A stretch of DNA of 64,000 bases from Parabacteroides goldsteinii (GTDB lineage Bacteria; Bacteroidota; Bacteroidia; Bacteroidales; Tannerellaceae): positions 181,741-245,740 of the forward strand of contig NZ_JADNBB010000001.1 in NCBI RefSeq assembly GCF_015550595.1, in the 5' to 3' direction. Made by a program: the position numbers and the translations under genes. The notes beneath the pieces were generated by a model. The model saw nothing but the letters and a program-made list of their open reading frames with translations, made no database searches and had not been told where the DNA came from. Below are positions 1-10,400 of the stretch, one piece after another; within the stretch, counting starts at the first letter, position 1, and each line of letters begins with the position of its first letter.

Positions 1-9
1 CAAACGCTT

Positions 10-3000
10 ATGTCTAAAAGATTAAAATTTCCGAGCTTGATTTTGCTTGCCGGTGCATTAGTATCTCCTTTTGGAGTCTATGCAGACGTGTTACCCGACA
101 AGCAAAGTGTGAACATTTCCCAACAAAACGGGAAAATAACCGGAATCGTAGAAGATTCAATGGGACCGGTTATTGGAGCTTCAATCGTTATTAAAGGAAC
201 CACAAGTGGAATCATGACCGACATTGATGGCAAATTTACGCTAAACGATGTCAAAAGAGGTCAAGTGTTACAAATCTCTTTCGTAGGATACAAAACGAAA
301 GAAATTGCTTACACCGGCCAAACAACGCTAAAAGTATTTCTGGAAGAAGACTCACAGGCATTGGATGAAGTTGTAGTAACCGCCTTGGGTATGTCGCGTG
401 ACAAAAAATCATTGGGTTATGCCATGACCGAACTGAAAGGAGATGAAATCGCCAAAGTAAACTCTCCTAACCCGATTAACGGTTTGCAAGGTAAAGTTGC
501 CGGTGTACAGATCAACATGGGTAACTCCGGTCCGCAATCTTCACAACGTATCATCATCCGTGGTAACACTTCCTTGGGAGGTAACAACCAGCCGATTTTC
601 GTTATCGACGGTATTATCATCGACAATGAAGTAACAAAAACAGGGGCAGGACAAGACTGGGGTAATGACCTGAAGAACCTGAATGCCGATGACTTCGAAT
701 CGATGTCTGTATTGAAAGGTGCTGCCGCAACCGCTTTGTACGGTTCGCGTGCTTCCAACGGTGTGATCCTGATCACTACCAAAAAAGGTCGTAAAGGTGA
801 AGGTATAGGAGTTTCCGTTTCACATACACAGCAATGGGAAAACATCTATGCGACACCGGATTTACAAAACGAATTCGGTTCCGGTTCTTCCCCCGTATGG
901 GCACTGAATGACGATGGCAGTGAAAACCGCTACACTTCTGCCGGCCGTAGCTTCGGTCCTCGTTTCGACGGCAAACCGTTCTATGTGGATGGCCAGGAAA
1001 TGATCTATTCCGCCAAAGACAACAACTTGAAAAATCTTTATCAGACCGGACACTACATGAACACCAACGTTGCTTTACAAGGTGGTTCCGAAAAAAGTGC
1101 ATTCCGTTTCTCCTATTCAAACCTGCAATCAGAGGGGTTGACTTTCAACAACGAATTCAAGCGTAATTCATTCAGTTTAAACGCATCCCACGATATCAGT
1201 TCCCGCTTGAAAGCAGAAGGCGGATTTTCCTATATCGAATCGACCGCCCAGAACCCGACAAGGCAGGGAGGTTCAGGCTCTCCGATCTATGACTTCATGT
1301 ACAGCATCGCCCGCGAATATGATACAGATTACTGGTTGAACAACAAAAACTATATCAGTCCGGCCGGCGACGGTTATAACTCACTGGATCCGTATGGTTA
1401 TTCCAAAACGATCTACGACTATCTGGAAAACATCTATACACAGGACGAAATGAGTGTACGTGCTTTCCTGAATCTGGATCTTAAACTATTGGATTGGTTG
1501 TCATTAAAAGTGAAAGGCGATATTTACAAGCTATATACAACCAACGAATCAAAAGTAATGGCTACAGGTGCCAGCAAATACGACGGTGCGGCATACAAAA
1601 TCCATGAAAACAAGAAAGACCAGTACAAAATTACCGGTATGTTGACTGCCAACCATTCTTTCGATGATTTCAATATCAGCGGTAGCGTGGCAGTAGAACA
1701 GTGGGATACCAAAAGGGGATACCACAAAACCAACTCGGAAAATGGCTTGCGTGTTCCAGGTTTGTTCGATATGACAAACTCCGTTAATAAAGCGACAACC
1801 GAAGTCAGATATAATACTGACAGAAAACGCATCAACTCCATCTACGCTTTTGCCAATATGGATTATAAAGGCGTTTATTTCCTGGATATAACAGGACGTA
1901 ACGACTGGTCGTCTGCATTGATCTACGAAAACGGAACAGGACACACTTCTTACTTCTACCCGTCGGTAGGTGCTTCCTGGTTGTTTGCCGAAGGTTTACG
2001 CGATGCGATACCTGAATTTATCTCTTTCGGTAAACTGAGAGCTTCCTATGCTATCGTAGGTAACGACTGTGCTCCTTATCTGACAACCGGTACGGGTTAT
2101 TATGCATTCGACAACACATTCGACAACCAACTCAACGGTGGTACTTATCCTTATTACAAATTCGACAAAGACGAATTACCGAACTTAAATTTGAAACCGG
2201 AGAAACAACACTCCATCGAAATCGGTTTGGATATGCGTTTCTTTAAAAACCGTCTCGGCTTCGACTTTGCATGGTATAAGACCAATACAAAGAACCAGAT
2301 CCTGGCATTGCCGATCGCATCCGAATCCGGTGTTTCAAAACGTTGGATCAATGCCGGAGACATCCAGAACAAAGGTATCGAATTATTGATTACCGGTACT
2401 CCGATCGAAACGAAAGACTGGCGCTGGGATTTGTCTTTCAACCTGACGCGCAACAGAAACAAGATCATTTCTCTGTTTGAAGGCGTTGAAAAATACCAAT
2501 TAGTAGGAGGTGGTACAGATACACAGGCATGGGCTACCGTTGGCGGTGCTTACGGCGATATCTACACTTCTTATGCCTACACACGCAACGAAAATGGTGA
2601 AAAGCTGTTGAACGCAGACGGTTCTTATCCCCGTTCAAATAAAAGTGAGAAAATCGGCTCTTTGCAGCCTAAATTCTTATGGGGAGCCAATACTTCCGTA
2701 AGCTGGAAAGGCATTACGTTGAATGCTGTCATCGACGCTCGTTTCGGCGGAGATGTCTTCTCGGCAAGTTATTATTATGGTATGAATTCGGGTAACGTTA
2801 AATCTTCATTGGCAGGCCGTGACACACAATACGGCGGTTTACCTCGTACATTGAGTGACGGAAGAGTGGTCAATGACGGTATAATTCCGGAAGGCGTATT
2901 TATCCCTGGTACGGAAATCAAAGGGGTAGATGTTTCCGGTAAGAGCTATCAGTATGCCTACGATCAAGGATTGGTCGACCCGTTATCTGCTTACAAATAT

Positions 3001-3300
3001 TATGACAACGTGTACAGTTGGTCCGGAGGTATCCGTGAAGAAGGTATCCACAAATGTTCATGGATCGCATTGCGCGAAGTTTCCGTACACTGGCAATTGC
3101 CGAAAAAATGGGTGAACAAAGCCTACATCCAGAATGCAAGTATCGGCTTAATGGCCCGTAACTTAGGATTCCTGTATAACAGTCTGCCGGACAATATCCA
3201 CCCGGAAGGTTTGAACACATCTTACAGCTCTGAATATATGGAAAGCGGTGGTGCCGTATTCTCACGCAACATTGGTTTCAGTGTTAATGTTTCATTCTAA
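10..3300 (+). CDS. SusC/RagA-family TonB-dependent outer-membrane transporter
   Basis: Outer-membrane channel of a SusC/SusD nutrient uptake pair, importing an unknown oligomer with TonB energy. The protein has 1096 residues, usual for SusC. It shows a signal peptide ending near ADVLP, a carboxypeptidase-regulatory-like N-terminal domain at about residues 40-125 (KITGIVEDS, FVGYKTKEI), a DEVVVTALG motif, a plug with the typical SusC motifs LQGKVAGVQI and FVIDGIII, and a large beta-barrel ending in SVNVSF. The ATG lies only 9 bases from the window edge, but the signal peptide starts there and supports it as the true start. The SusD partner follows 23 bp downstream. No glycosidase is adjacent in the window, so the substrate cannot be inferred. 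Confidence 0.93.
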   Translation: MSKRLKFPSLILLAGALVSPFGVYADVLPDKQSVNISQQNGKITGIVEDSMGPVIGASIVIKGTTSGIMTDIDGKFTLNDVKRGQVLQISFVGYKTKEIAYTGQTTLKVFLEEDSQALDEVVVTALGMSRDKKSLGYAMTELKGDEIAKVNSPNPINGLQGKVAGVQINMGNSGPQSSQRIIIRGNTSLGGNNQPIFVIDGIIIDNEVTKTGAGQDWGNDLKNLNADDFESMSVLKGAAATALYGSRASNGVILITTKKGRKGEGIGVSVSHTQQWENIYATPDLQNEFGSGSSPVWALNDDGSENRYTSAGRSFGPRFDGKPFYVDGQEMIYSAKDNNLKNLYQTGHYMNTNVALQGGSEKSAFRFSYSNLQSEGLTFNNEFKRNSFSLNASHDISSRLKAEGGFSYIESTAQNPTRQGGSGSPIYDFMYSIAREYDTDYWLNNKNYISPAGDGYNSLDPYGYSKTIYDYLENIYTQDEMSVRAFLNLDLKLLDWLSLKVKGDIYKLYTTNESKVMATGASKYDGAAYKIHENKKDQYKITGMLTANHSFDDFNISGSVAVEQWDTKRGYHKTNSENGLRVPGLFDMTNSVNKATTEVRYNTDRKRINSIYAFANMDYKGVYFLDITGRNDWSSALIYENGTGHTSYFYPSVGASWLFAEGLRDAIPEFISFGKLRASYAIVGNDCAPYLTTGTGYYAFDNTFDNQLNGGTYPYYKFDKDELPNLNLKPEKQHSIEIGLDMRFFKNRLGFDFAWYKTNTKNQILALPIASESGVSKRWINAGDIQNKGIELLITGTPIETKDWRWDLSFNLTRNRNKIISLFEGVEKYQLVGGGTDTQAWATVGGAYGDIYTSYAYTRNENGEKLLNADGSYPRSNKSEKIGSLQPKFLWGANTSVSWKGITLNAVIDARFGGDVFSASYYYGMNSGNVKSSLAGRDTQYGGLPRTLSDGRVVNDGIIPEGVFIPGTEIKGVDVSGKSYQYAYDQGLVDPLSAYKYYDNVYSWSGGIREEGIHKCSWIALREVSVHWQLPKKWVNKAYIQNASIGLMARNLGFLYNSLPDNIHPEGLNTSYSSEYMESGGAVFSRNIGFSVNVSF

Positions 3301-3323
3301 TCACCTTTATATAATCAAGTAAA

Positions 3324-4988
3324 ATGAAAAAAATTAAATATTATATTCTCGGAGCGTTAGCTTCCATGGCTGCATTAAGCTCCTGCGATGCCGACTTCGT
3401 TGAAATCAATAAGAATCCAGATACGGTATATGAAGTTGATCCGGAAGTATTCCTCTATCAGATTGAAAATGTAATGTGTAATGCCGGAGAAACATGGTCG
3501 GACTCATATGCCTGCCGCTTGAGATGGATGCAGTATTGCGCCGGAATCTGGGGATATAGCACCACGAACTTCACCGAATGCGCCGGTTTTTCCGGATCGT
3601 TATACAGCAACTATGTAAACGCCGGCAAATATGCCCGTCATATACCCTATTATGTCAAGACCAATATGCCGGAACAGGAAGCCGCTTACAGCGACTTAAC
3701 CGAAGTAGCCCGTATCCTCCTGATTACAAAAGGTATCCAAGCATCCGACGTGTACGGTTCTTTGGTGTATACCGATGGCTGGGGAACCCGCAACGGTAAC
3801 GTGGAAATTCTTGAACCAGCTTTCCAAACTCAGGAAGAGTTGTTCACGATCTGGAACCAGGAATTGAAAGAGGCGGCCAATAAACTGTCGACATCCACCA
3901 ACCAGGTGACTTTCAAGAATTATGACCTGGCTTATAGCGGCGACATGAACAAATGGGCAAAAGCGGCTAATGCCGTTCGTCTGCGTATCGCTTTGAGATT
4001 GTTAAAACAGAAACCTGAAGAGGCAAAAGCCATTGCACAGGAAGTATTATCTTCCGGCAACATTTTCAGCAGCATCGACGATAGCTTTATCCTCTATTTC
4101 GATAACTACTGGACAACCCTAGGCGACTGGCACTCTGTCATTGACATGGACCGCGCTTCTTCTGCTTTCATGGCTTACTTACTGAAATATAATGACCCAA
4201 GAAAACGCCTGTTTTTCCAAATCAATAATTTGACTCCGGAAAATGTAGCCGCATTCAATGCCAAAGAGACAACAACTCCTGCGCAAATCATCCCGACTCA
4301 TTTAGGCCGGTGGGCCGGTGGTAGTGTAAGTTACGACAAATGGGCTACCGATTCCTGCCGCACATCCCGTTATCTGGACGATATCGACATGCGTCCGATG
4401 AACAGACCTCAAACTCGTTTGTGGAAAGGTGCACAAGACAATGGTAGTGCCGGTGGCTGGATTCCTTTAGTGACATACGCAGACTTCTGTTTCATGGCTT
4501 CCGAATTTACGCTGGACGGCGTAGCCAACAGCAAAACAGCTCAGGAATGGTATGAAGAAGGAGTAAAAGCCTCTCTGAGACAATGGAGCAAAATTGCCGA
4601 CTACTGCAAAATCAACGATTACGAAGCTGTCACAGAAGCAGAAATCGAAGCATTCCTGAAACAGGATGGTATCGCATGGAACAGTTCCATGGCTAAAGAG
4701 CAGATCTACTGCCAGACTTGGGTAGAACATTTCAAGAATAACAGTGAATCATGGGCCATGTACAAACGCACCAACTATCCGAGCACTACATCTACATTGG
4801 TTACCTGGGAACCGATCAATGTATACGGAGAATTGCAGCAAGTACCGCGCCGTAAAAAGTTCACTATGCCTGCCGACGGTTCTGCCAACTATGCCAATCA
4901 GGTAAAACGCCTTGAAGACATGCAGAAAGAATCGAACTTCGGTCGTCTGGACAGCGAGTTCGGTCGTATCTGGTGGGATAAAGAATAA
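3324..4988 (+). CDS. SusD/RagB-like nutrient-binding lipoprotein
   Basis: Surface lipoprotein that caps the preceding SusC-like channel and binds its substrate. It has 554 residues. The signal peptide ends in a lipobox (LSSC) with acidic residues after the Cys (DAD), consistent with surface export in Bacteroidetes. The NKNPDTVYEV segment after the lipobox and the overall pattern resemble the SusD-like_2 branch rather than classical SusD. This is judged by eye. It is probably cotranscribed with the SusC gene 23 bp upstream and is followed by a terminator hairpin. Substrate unknown. Confidence 0.9.
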   Translation: MKKIKYYILGALASMAALSSCDADFVEINKNPDTVYEVDPEVFLYQIENVMCNAGETWSDSYACRLRWMQYCAGIWGYSTTNFTECAGFSGSLYSNYVNAGKYARHIPYYVKTNMPEQEAAYSDLTEVARILLITKGIQASDVYGSLVYTDGWGTRNGNVEILEPAFQTQEELFTIWNQELKEAANKLSTSTNQVTFKNYDLAYSGDMNKWAKAANAVRLRIALRLLKQKPEEAKAIAQEVLSSGNIFSSIDDSFILYFDNYWTTLGDWHSVIDMDRASSAFMAYLLKYNDPRKRLFFQINNLTPENVAAFNAKETTTPAQIIPTHLGRWAGGSVSYDKWATDSCRTSRYLDDIDMRPMNRPQTRLWKGAQDNGSAGGWIPLVTYADFCFMASEFTLDGVANSKTAQEWYEEGVKASLRQWSKIADYCKINDYEAVTEAEIEAFLKQDGIAWNSSMAKEQIYCQTWVEHFKNNSESWAMYKRTNYPSTTSTLVTWEPINVYGELQQVPRRKKFTMPADGSANYANQVKRLEDMQKESNFGRLDSEFGRIWWDKE

Positions 4989-5025
4989 ACCCAGAACTAA
5001 ATATTCAACATAATTATTGATGGTG

Positions 5026-5052
5026 AAGGGTGACCGGGATGGTCACCCTTCT
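5026..5052 (+). terminator. Intrinsic terminator after the first SusC/SusD pair
   Basis: Perfect 11-bp inverted repeat (GAAGGGTGACC / GGTCACCCTTC) with a GGGAT loop, followed by a short T-rich stretch. It lies 37 bp after the SusD-like stop and ends that transcription unit before glyS. Confidence 0.75.
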
Positions 5053-5142
5053 TTATATGTATTAACTAATAAGCCGCTGGAAATGCTGTAACTTACAGAA
5101 AAAATCATTTACTTTGCAGGTTGATAATAATTACATATACTT

Positions 5143-6687
5143 ATGGCACAAGAAGATGTTTTCAAGAAATTAGTTTCACACTGTAAAGAATACGGATTTG
5201 TATTTCCATCTTCGGAAATATATGATGGTTTAGGAGCAGTGTATGATTACGGACAGTATGGCGTAGAGCTGAAAAACAATATAAAGAAATACTGGTGGGA
5301 CAGCATGACCCTACTTCACGAAAATGTAGTAGGTATTGACTCCGCTATTTTTATGCACCCGACTATCTGGAAAGCATCCGGTCATGTGGACGCATTCAAC
5401 GACCCTTTGATCGACAATAAGGATTCAAAAAAGCGTTACCGCGCAGATGTTCTGATCGAAGATCACCTGGCTAAGATCGACGAAAAGATACAGAAAGAAG
5501 TAGATAAGGCAGCTAAAAAATTTGGTGAAGCATTCGACGAAGTTCAATTCCGTGCCACCAACGGCCGTGTATTGGAAAATCAGGCCAAACGCGACGAGAT
5601 ACATACCCGTTTTGCAAAAGCACTGAACGATTCTAACTTCGAAGATCTCCGCCAGATCATCATCGATTGCGAAATAGCCTGTCCGATATCAGGAACACGC
5701 AACTGGACGGAAGTACGCCAGTTCAACTTGATGTTCTCTACGGAAATGGGCTCTACAGCCGATGGTGCTTCTAAAATATACCTGCGTCCCGAAACGGCAC
5801 AGGGAATTTTCGTAAACTTCCTGAATGTACAGAAGACAGGCCGTATGAAAATTCCTTTCGGTATCGCCCAGATCGGTAAAGCATTCCGTAACGAGATCGT
5901 TGCCCGTCAGTTCATTTTCCGTATGCGTGAATTCGAACAGATGGAAATGCAGTTCTTTGTTCGTCCGGGTGAAGAAATGGAATGGTTCAATATGTGGAAA
6001 AAGACTCGTCTGAGCTGGCACAAGGCTATGGGATTAGGTGAAAAGAAATATCGTTACCACGATCACGAGAAACTGGCACACTATGCTAATGCAGCAACAG
6101 ATATCGAATTCGAAATGCCATTCGGTTTTAAGGAAGTGGAAGGTATCCATAGCCGTACGGACTTCGACCTGAGCCAGCACGAAAAATTCTCCGGTAAGAA
6201 AATGCAATATTTCGATCCGGAACTAAATAAAAGCTATACTCCGTATGTTATCGAGACATCTATCGGTGTTGACCGTGTGTTCCTGAGCGTTATGGCCGGT
6301 TCATATTGCGAAGAAACACTTGAAAACGGCGAAACCCGTGTGGTATTAAAATTACCGGCAGCCCTGGCTCCTATCAAACTGGCCGTATTGCCACTGGTAA
6401 AGAAAGACGGTCTTCCTGAAAAGGCAGAAGAAATCATCAACATGCTGAAATTCGATTTCCGTTGCCAGTATGATGAAAAAGATTCTATCGGTAAACGTTA
6501 CCGTCGTCAGGATGCTATTGGAACCCCGTACTGTATTACAGTTGACCATGATACTTTGAAAGATAATTGCGTAACAATCCGCTTCCGCGACACGATGGAA
6601 CAGGAACGTGTAAGCATCGACAAGTTGCACGACATTATCTCTGAAAAGGTAAGTATGAAGACGTTATTAAAAAAGATAATTGAATAA
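5143..6687 (+). CDS. glyS: Glycyl-tRNA synthetase, single-chain class II type
   Basis: Charges tRNA-Gly with glycine in the cytoplasm. The 514-residue protein is the dimeric single-chain (eukaryote/archaea-like) form that Bacteroidetes use, not the alpha2beta2 enzyme. Visible signatures are the N-terminal SSEIYDGLGAVYDYG segment, RPETAQGIFVNF, the motif-2 region with FRNE followed by RMREFEQMEMQFF, and GVDRVFLSVM before a C-terminal anticodon-binding domain (about 410-510). A stand-alone housekeeping gene behind the SusD terminator; the following FKBP gene starts 4 bp after its stop, suggesting coupling. Confidence 0.97.
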   Translation: MAQEDVFKKLVSHCKEYGFVFPSSEIYDGLGAVYDYGQYGVELKNNIKKYWWDSMTLLHENVVGIDSAIFMHPTIWKASGHVDAFNDPLIDNKDSKKRYRADVLIEDHLAKIDEKIQKEVDKAAKKFGEAFDEVQFRATNGRVLENQAKRDEIHTRFAKALNDSNFEDLRQIIIDCEIACPISGTRNWTEVRQFNLMFSTEMGSTADGASKIYLRPETAQGIFVNFLNVQKTGRMKIPFGIAQIGKAFRNEIVARQFIFRMREFEQMEMQFFVRPGEEMEWFNMWKKTRLSWHKAMGLGEKKYRYHDHEKLAHYANAATDIEFEMPFGFKEVEGIHSRTDFDLSQHEKFSGKKMQYFDPELNKSYTPYVIETSIGVDRVFLSVMAGSYCEETLENGETRVVLKLPAALAPIKLAVLPLVKKDGLPEKAEEIINMLKFDFRCQYDEKDSIGKRYRRQDAIGTPYCITVDHDTLKDNCVTIRFRDTMEQERVSIDKLHDIISEKVSMKTLLKKIIE

Positions 6688-6691
6688 GTAC

Positions 6692-7291
6692 ATGAAGAAG
6701 TACCTGCAAATCGCGTTGATGATTTTTTGTATATCGGCTGTTTTTACCTCCTGTAAAGATGACGATAATAATGATGATGCACTTGTCGAGGCATATAAGT
6801 TGGAAAATGAACAAGCTTTCCAGGCAAAAGCCAATGACCCGGATTACATACAAGTAAAAATAACTGGTAATGGAGACGGTTTTGTTTACGCTAAAAAGCT
6901 AAAAAATGGTGATGGTCCGGCAATCTACTTTAACAGCCGCGTTACTGTTTATTACAGAGGTTGGCTGGCCAACAGTACCTCCGCTGATTATTTCGATAAA
7001 TGCGAGTTTGAAGATGGGGCACCTGCTAAATTTGCAGTAAGTTCCTATTCGGCAAACTACAATCAATATAACAATCCTAACGGCTATTCTGCACCGATAA
7101 CAGGCTGGACAATTGCTTTGCAAAACATGGTTGTAGGTGATAAATGGGAAGTATGGATTCCTTATGGATTAGCTTACGGAACAAGCGACCGGAAAGACAA
7201 TGCCGGAAATGTTACAATTCCTGCATACTCTACTTTAGTTTTTGAAATTGAAGTAATGGAACGGACTGCTGAAGTGGCAGGCACTACTTAA
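6692..7291 (+). CDS. FKBP-type peptidyl-prolyl isomerase lipoprotein
   Basis: Predicted periplasmic or outer-membrane prolyl isomerase that may help fold exported proteins. From the ATG at 6692 it is 199 residues; an in-frame TTG at 6680 overlaps glyS but adds only four residues before the signal peptide, so the ATG is preferred. The signal peptide ends in a lipobox (FTSC) followed by an acidic stretch (KDDDNNDD). The FKBP fold spans about residues 65-190, with VTVYYRGWL, FAVSS, GWTIALQNMVVGDKWEVWIPYGLAYG and STLVFEIEVM. Such lipoproteins are common in Bacteroidales. It starts 4 bp after glyS and is followed by a terminator-like hairpin. Confidence 0.9.
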   Translation: MKKYLQIALMIFCISAVFTSCKDDDNNDDALVEAYKLENEQAFQAKANDPDYIQVKITGNGDGFVYAKKLKNGDGPAIYFNSRVTVYYRGWLANSTSADYFDKCEFEDGAPAKFAVSSYSANYNQYNNPNGYSAPITGWTIALQNMVVGDKWEVWIPYGLAYGTSDRKDNAGNVTIPAYSTLVFEIEVMERTAEVAGTT

Positions 7292-7306
7292 TCGTTATTA
7301 TACAAT

Positions 7307-7358
7307 AAAAAGGAGTTGCGTCAAAAGTCAGCAATAGTTTTTTGACACATCTCCTTTT
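7307..7358 (+). terminator. Terminator-like hairpin after the FKBP gene
   Basis: Imperfect long hairpin: AAAAGGAG and GTCAAAA on the left pair with TTTTGAC and CTCCTTTT on the right, ending in a T tract. It lies just after the FKBP stop and before the regulator gene at 7418. Confidence 0.6.
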
Positions 7359-7417
7359 ACATTTCACAATCAAAATCCGATTAACCTTTTAATACGCAAC
7401 ACCTTAAAACCGTCTTT

Positions 7418-10400
7418 ATGAGAAGAATCCACTATCTATACTTGCTAATGTTTTTCTGTCTGCTACAGCTTGATGCAACCAACAGAAAGCCATTCAACTA
7501 TTACTTTTCGCATATTTCAAGTAAAGACGGCCTATCGGAAAGCCAGGTAAAAGTCATATTGCAGGATAGTTATGGCTTTATGTGGTTTGGAACCAAAAAC
7601 GGATTGAACCGTTATGACGGCACCTCCATCCAAACAATCAACTGTGATGACTATATTGCCGGCAAAGGAGACCACAACATTTCTGCTCTTTTCGAAGATG
7701 AAAATAAAAAACTTTGGGTAGGTACCGATAGAGGTGTTTATATCTACGATCCAATATACGATCTGTTCACTTTCATAGACTTAAAAACAGAAAATGGAGA
7801 ACAGATGGGGAACTGGGTTGCTAAAATCATCTCCGATCGTTCAGGAAACATCTGGGTACTTATTCCCGATCAGGGAGTTTTTCGTTATAAAGACAATAAG
7901 TTATACTACTACGCAATTACCAATAAAGATAATATCAAACGGGAAAGTCCCAGTGCAATCTGTGTCAGAGAAAATGGAGAAGTATGGATCGGCACTGTGG
8001 GTGTAGGCCTTTTCCGCTATGATCCAAAAACAGACTCATTCGCTCAATATCATACCGACAAGGATAATAACACGCTGATGAATCAATATATCTTCGCCAT
8101 GTGTGAATATGGTGACTGGATCGCCTTGGCCATTCATGACGGCGAATTAAAGAAATACAACCCAGATACGAATGTCTTGCAAACAGTAAAAGCACCAGGT
8201 GTACATTATACCGTATTACGCGATGTCGCTTGCTTCGACCAGAAAAAACTTTGGGTCTGCTCTCACGCCGGCTTGTTCATCATTGACGAGAGTCATGAAA
8301 AAGTGACTCATCTGCAGGAAGACCTGATGCACTCGTATAGTTTATCCGACAATATTATTTTCTGTATCCATAAAGACCAGGAAGAAGGCATCTGGCTTGG
8401 AACTAAATTCGGAGGTGTCAACTATTTACCGAATCATCAGCTTTTATTTGAAAAATATGTTCCGTCAAGTTCGGAAAGTTCCCTGAACACCCGACGTATC
8501 CGAGAAATCGTAGAAGTTCCGGACGGAAAGATCTGGATCGGTACGGAAGATAATGGTATTAATATACTGGATCCGGAAACCGGAGAAGTTAAGCAACTGC
8601 AATATCCGGCAGCCGAACGAAAGAACCACCTGATGACCCATTCCATGACCACGCACAACAATCAGCTGTACTGTGGCCTGTTCAAACAGGGCTTTGACAT
8701 CATCGACTTATCCACACAATCGATAAAGCATTACAGTCCCAAAAGCCTGAACATCGATGAAGAAAGCGTTTACGCTCTTTTAGTCGACAGTAAAGGCCAA
8801 ACCTGGCTGGGAAACGGCTGGGGATTATACCTGGCAAAGCCCGGTACGCTGGATTTCAAGAAAATCAACGAAGTAGGCCTCGACTGGATCTTTCACATCA
8901 TGGAAGATAGTAAGGGCCGGATATGGATCGCCTCCATGGGGAGCGGGATATGGAAATTTACTCCGAATGACCATTCTTTTAAAAAGTACAATCATGAACC
9001 GAAAGATTCAACCAGCCTGAGCTCAAACTCCGTCAGTTCCTCCATGGAAGACAGTAAAGGACAGATATGGCTCTCTACCGACCGAGGTGGTATCTGCCGA
9101 TATAACGAAAAGGAGGATAACTTCACCACATTCTCCAAAGAACAAGGCTTACCTGATGATGTAGCTTATAAGATACTGGAAGATAAAAATCATAATTTAT
9201 GGTTTGGAACGAATAAAGGACTTGTAAAATTCAAACCAGAGACCGGAGATATTCGTATATTTACAACTCAAGATGGACTAATCGGAAACCAATTTAATTA
9301 CAATTCAGGGCTAAAAGCAAGCGATGGAAAGTTCTATTTCGGAACGATTGACGGATTAATCGCCTTCAACCCTGACGATGACGAACAAAATGACTTTATT
9401 CCTCCGATTTATATCACTAAATTCAGCATATATAATAAAGAAATAACTGTTCATACGCCCAATTCACCTCTAAGTAAAAGTATCCTGCATACTAACCGGA
9501 TTGTATTACCCTACGACCTGTCAAACATCAGCTTTGATGTAGCTATACCTTCTTATTCATCTACTCGCAACAAAGAATGCTTTTACAAAATGGAGCCACT
9601 GGACAACAACTGGATAAAAGCGAATAGCAATCAAAATATATCCTACGCCAAACTCCCCCCGGGGGAATTTATATTCCATGTAAAAGGAACACAGGAAGAG
9701 TTAGCAAACGCCCAGTCGACAACTTCGCTCCACATCACGATCCTTCCTCCTTGGTGGCTATCTGTCTGGGCCTACATTATCTATACGATACTGATATTGT
9801 GCCTAATATATGGATGGTTTCGTTGGTACAAACAACGTAAGGAACGGCAGATGGAAGAAAAGCAAAAGCTTTTCGAAATAGCCAAAGAAAAAGAGCTTTA
9901 TGAAGTAAAAGTGGAATTTTTTACACAAATCGCCCACGAAATACGTACCCCTTTAACTCTGATCAATAGTCCATTGGAGACAATTCTGGAAATGGATATT
10001 CAGGACAGCAAAATCAAACGCAACCTGAATGTAATTGCCCAAAACACGAAACGCTTGCTCGAACTGGCAAGTCAATTACTGGACTTCCGGAAAATCGATG
10101 CCAATAAATTTAAAATGGACTTCATTTGGGTAAATGTCGGAACCTTACTCAAAGATACGATCCTACGCTTCGAACCGACTATGGTACAGCAGAAAAAGGA
10201 ACTGTCTATCGCCATCCCCGATAAAGAGGTCATAGCCGCCATCGACCAGGAGGCTGTTACTAAAATATTGAGTAACCTGCTAAACAATGCCCTTAAATAT
10301 TCAGCTCATAAAATCAAGGTCGAACTACAACAGGCGGAAACCACCTTCAGTATCCGTATCACCAATGATGGAAACCGAATACCAGCCGAACTCAGTCTGC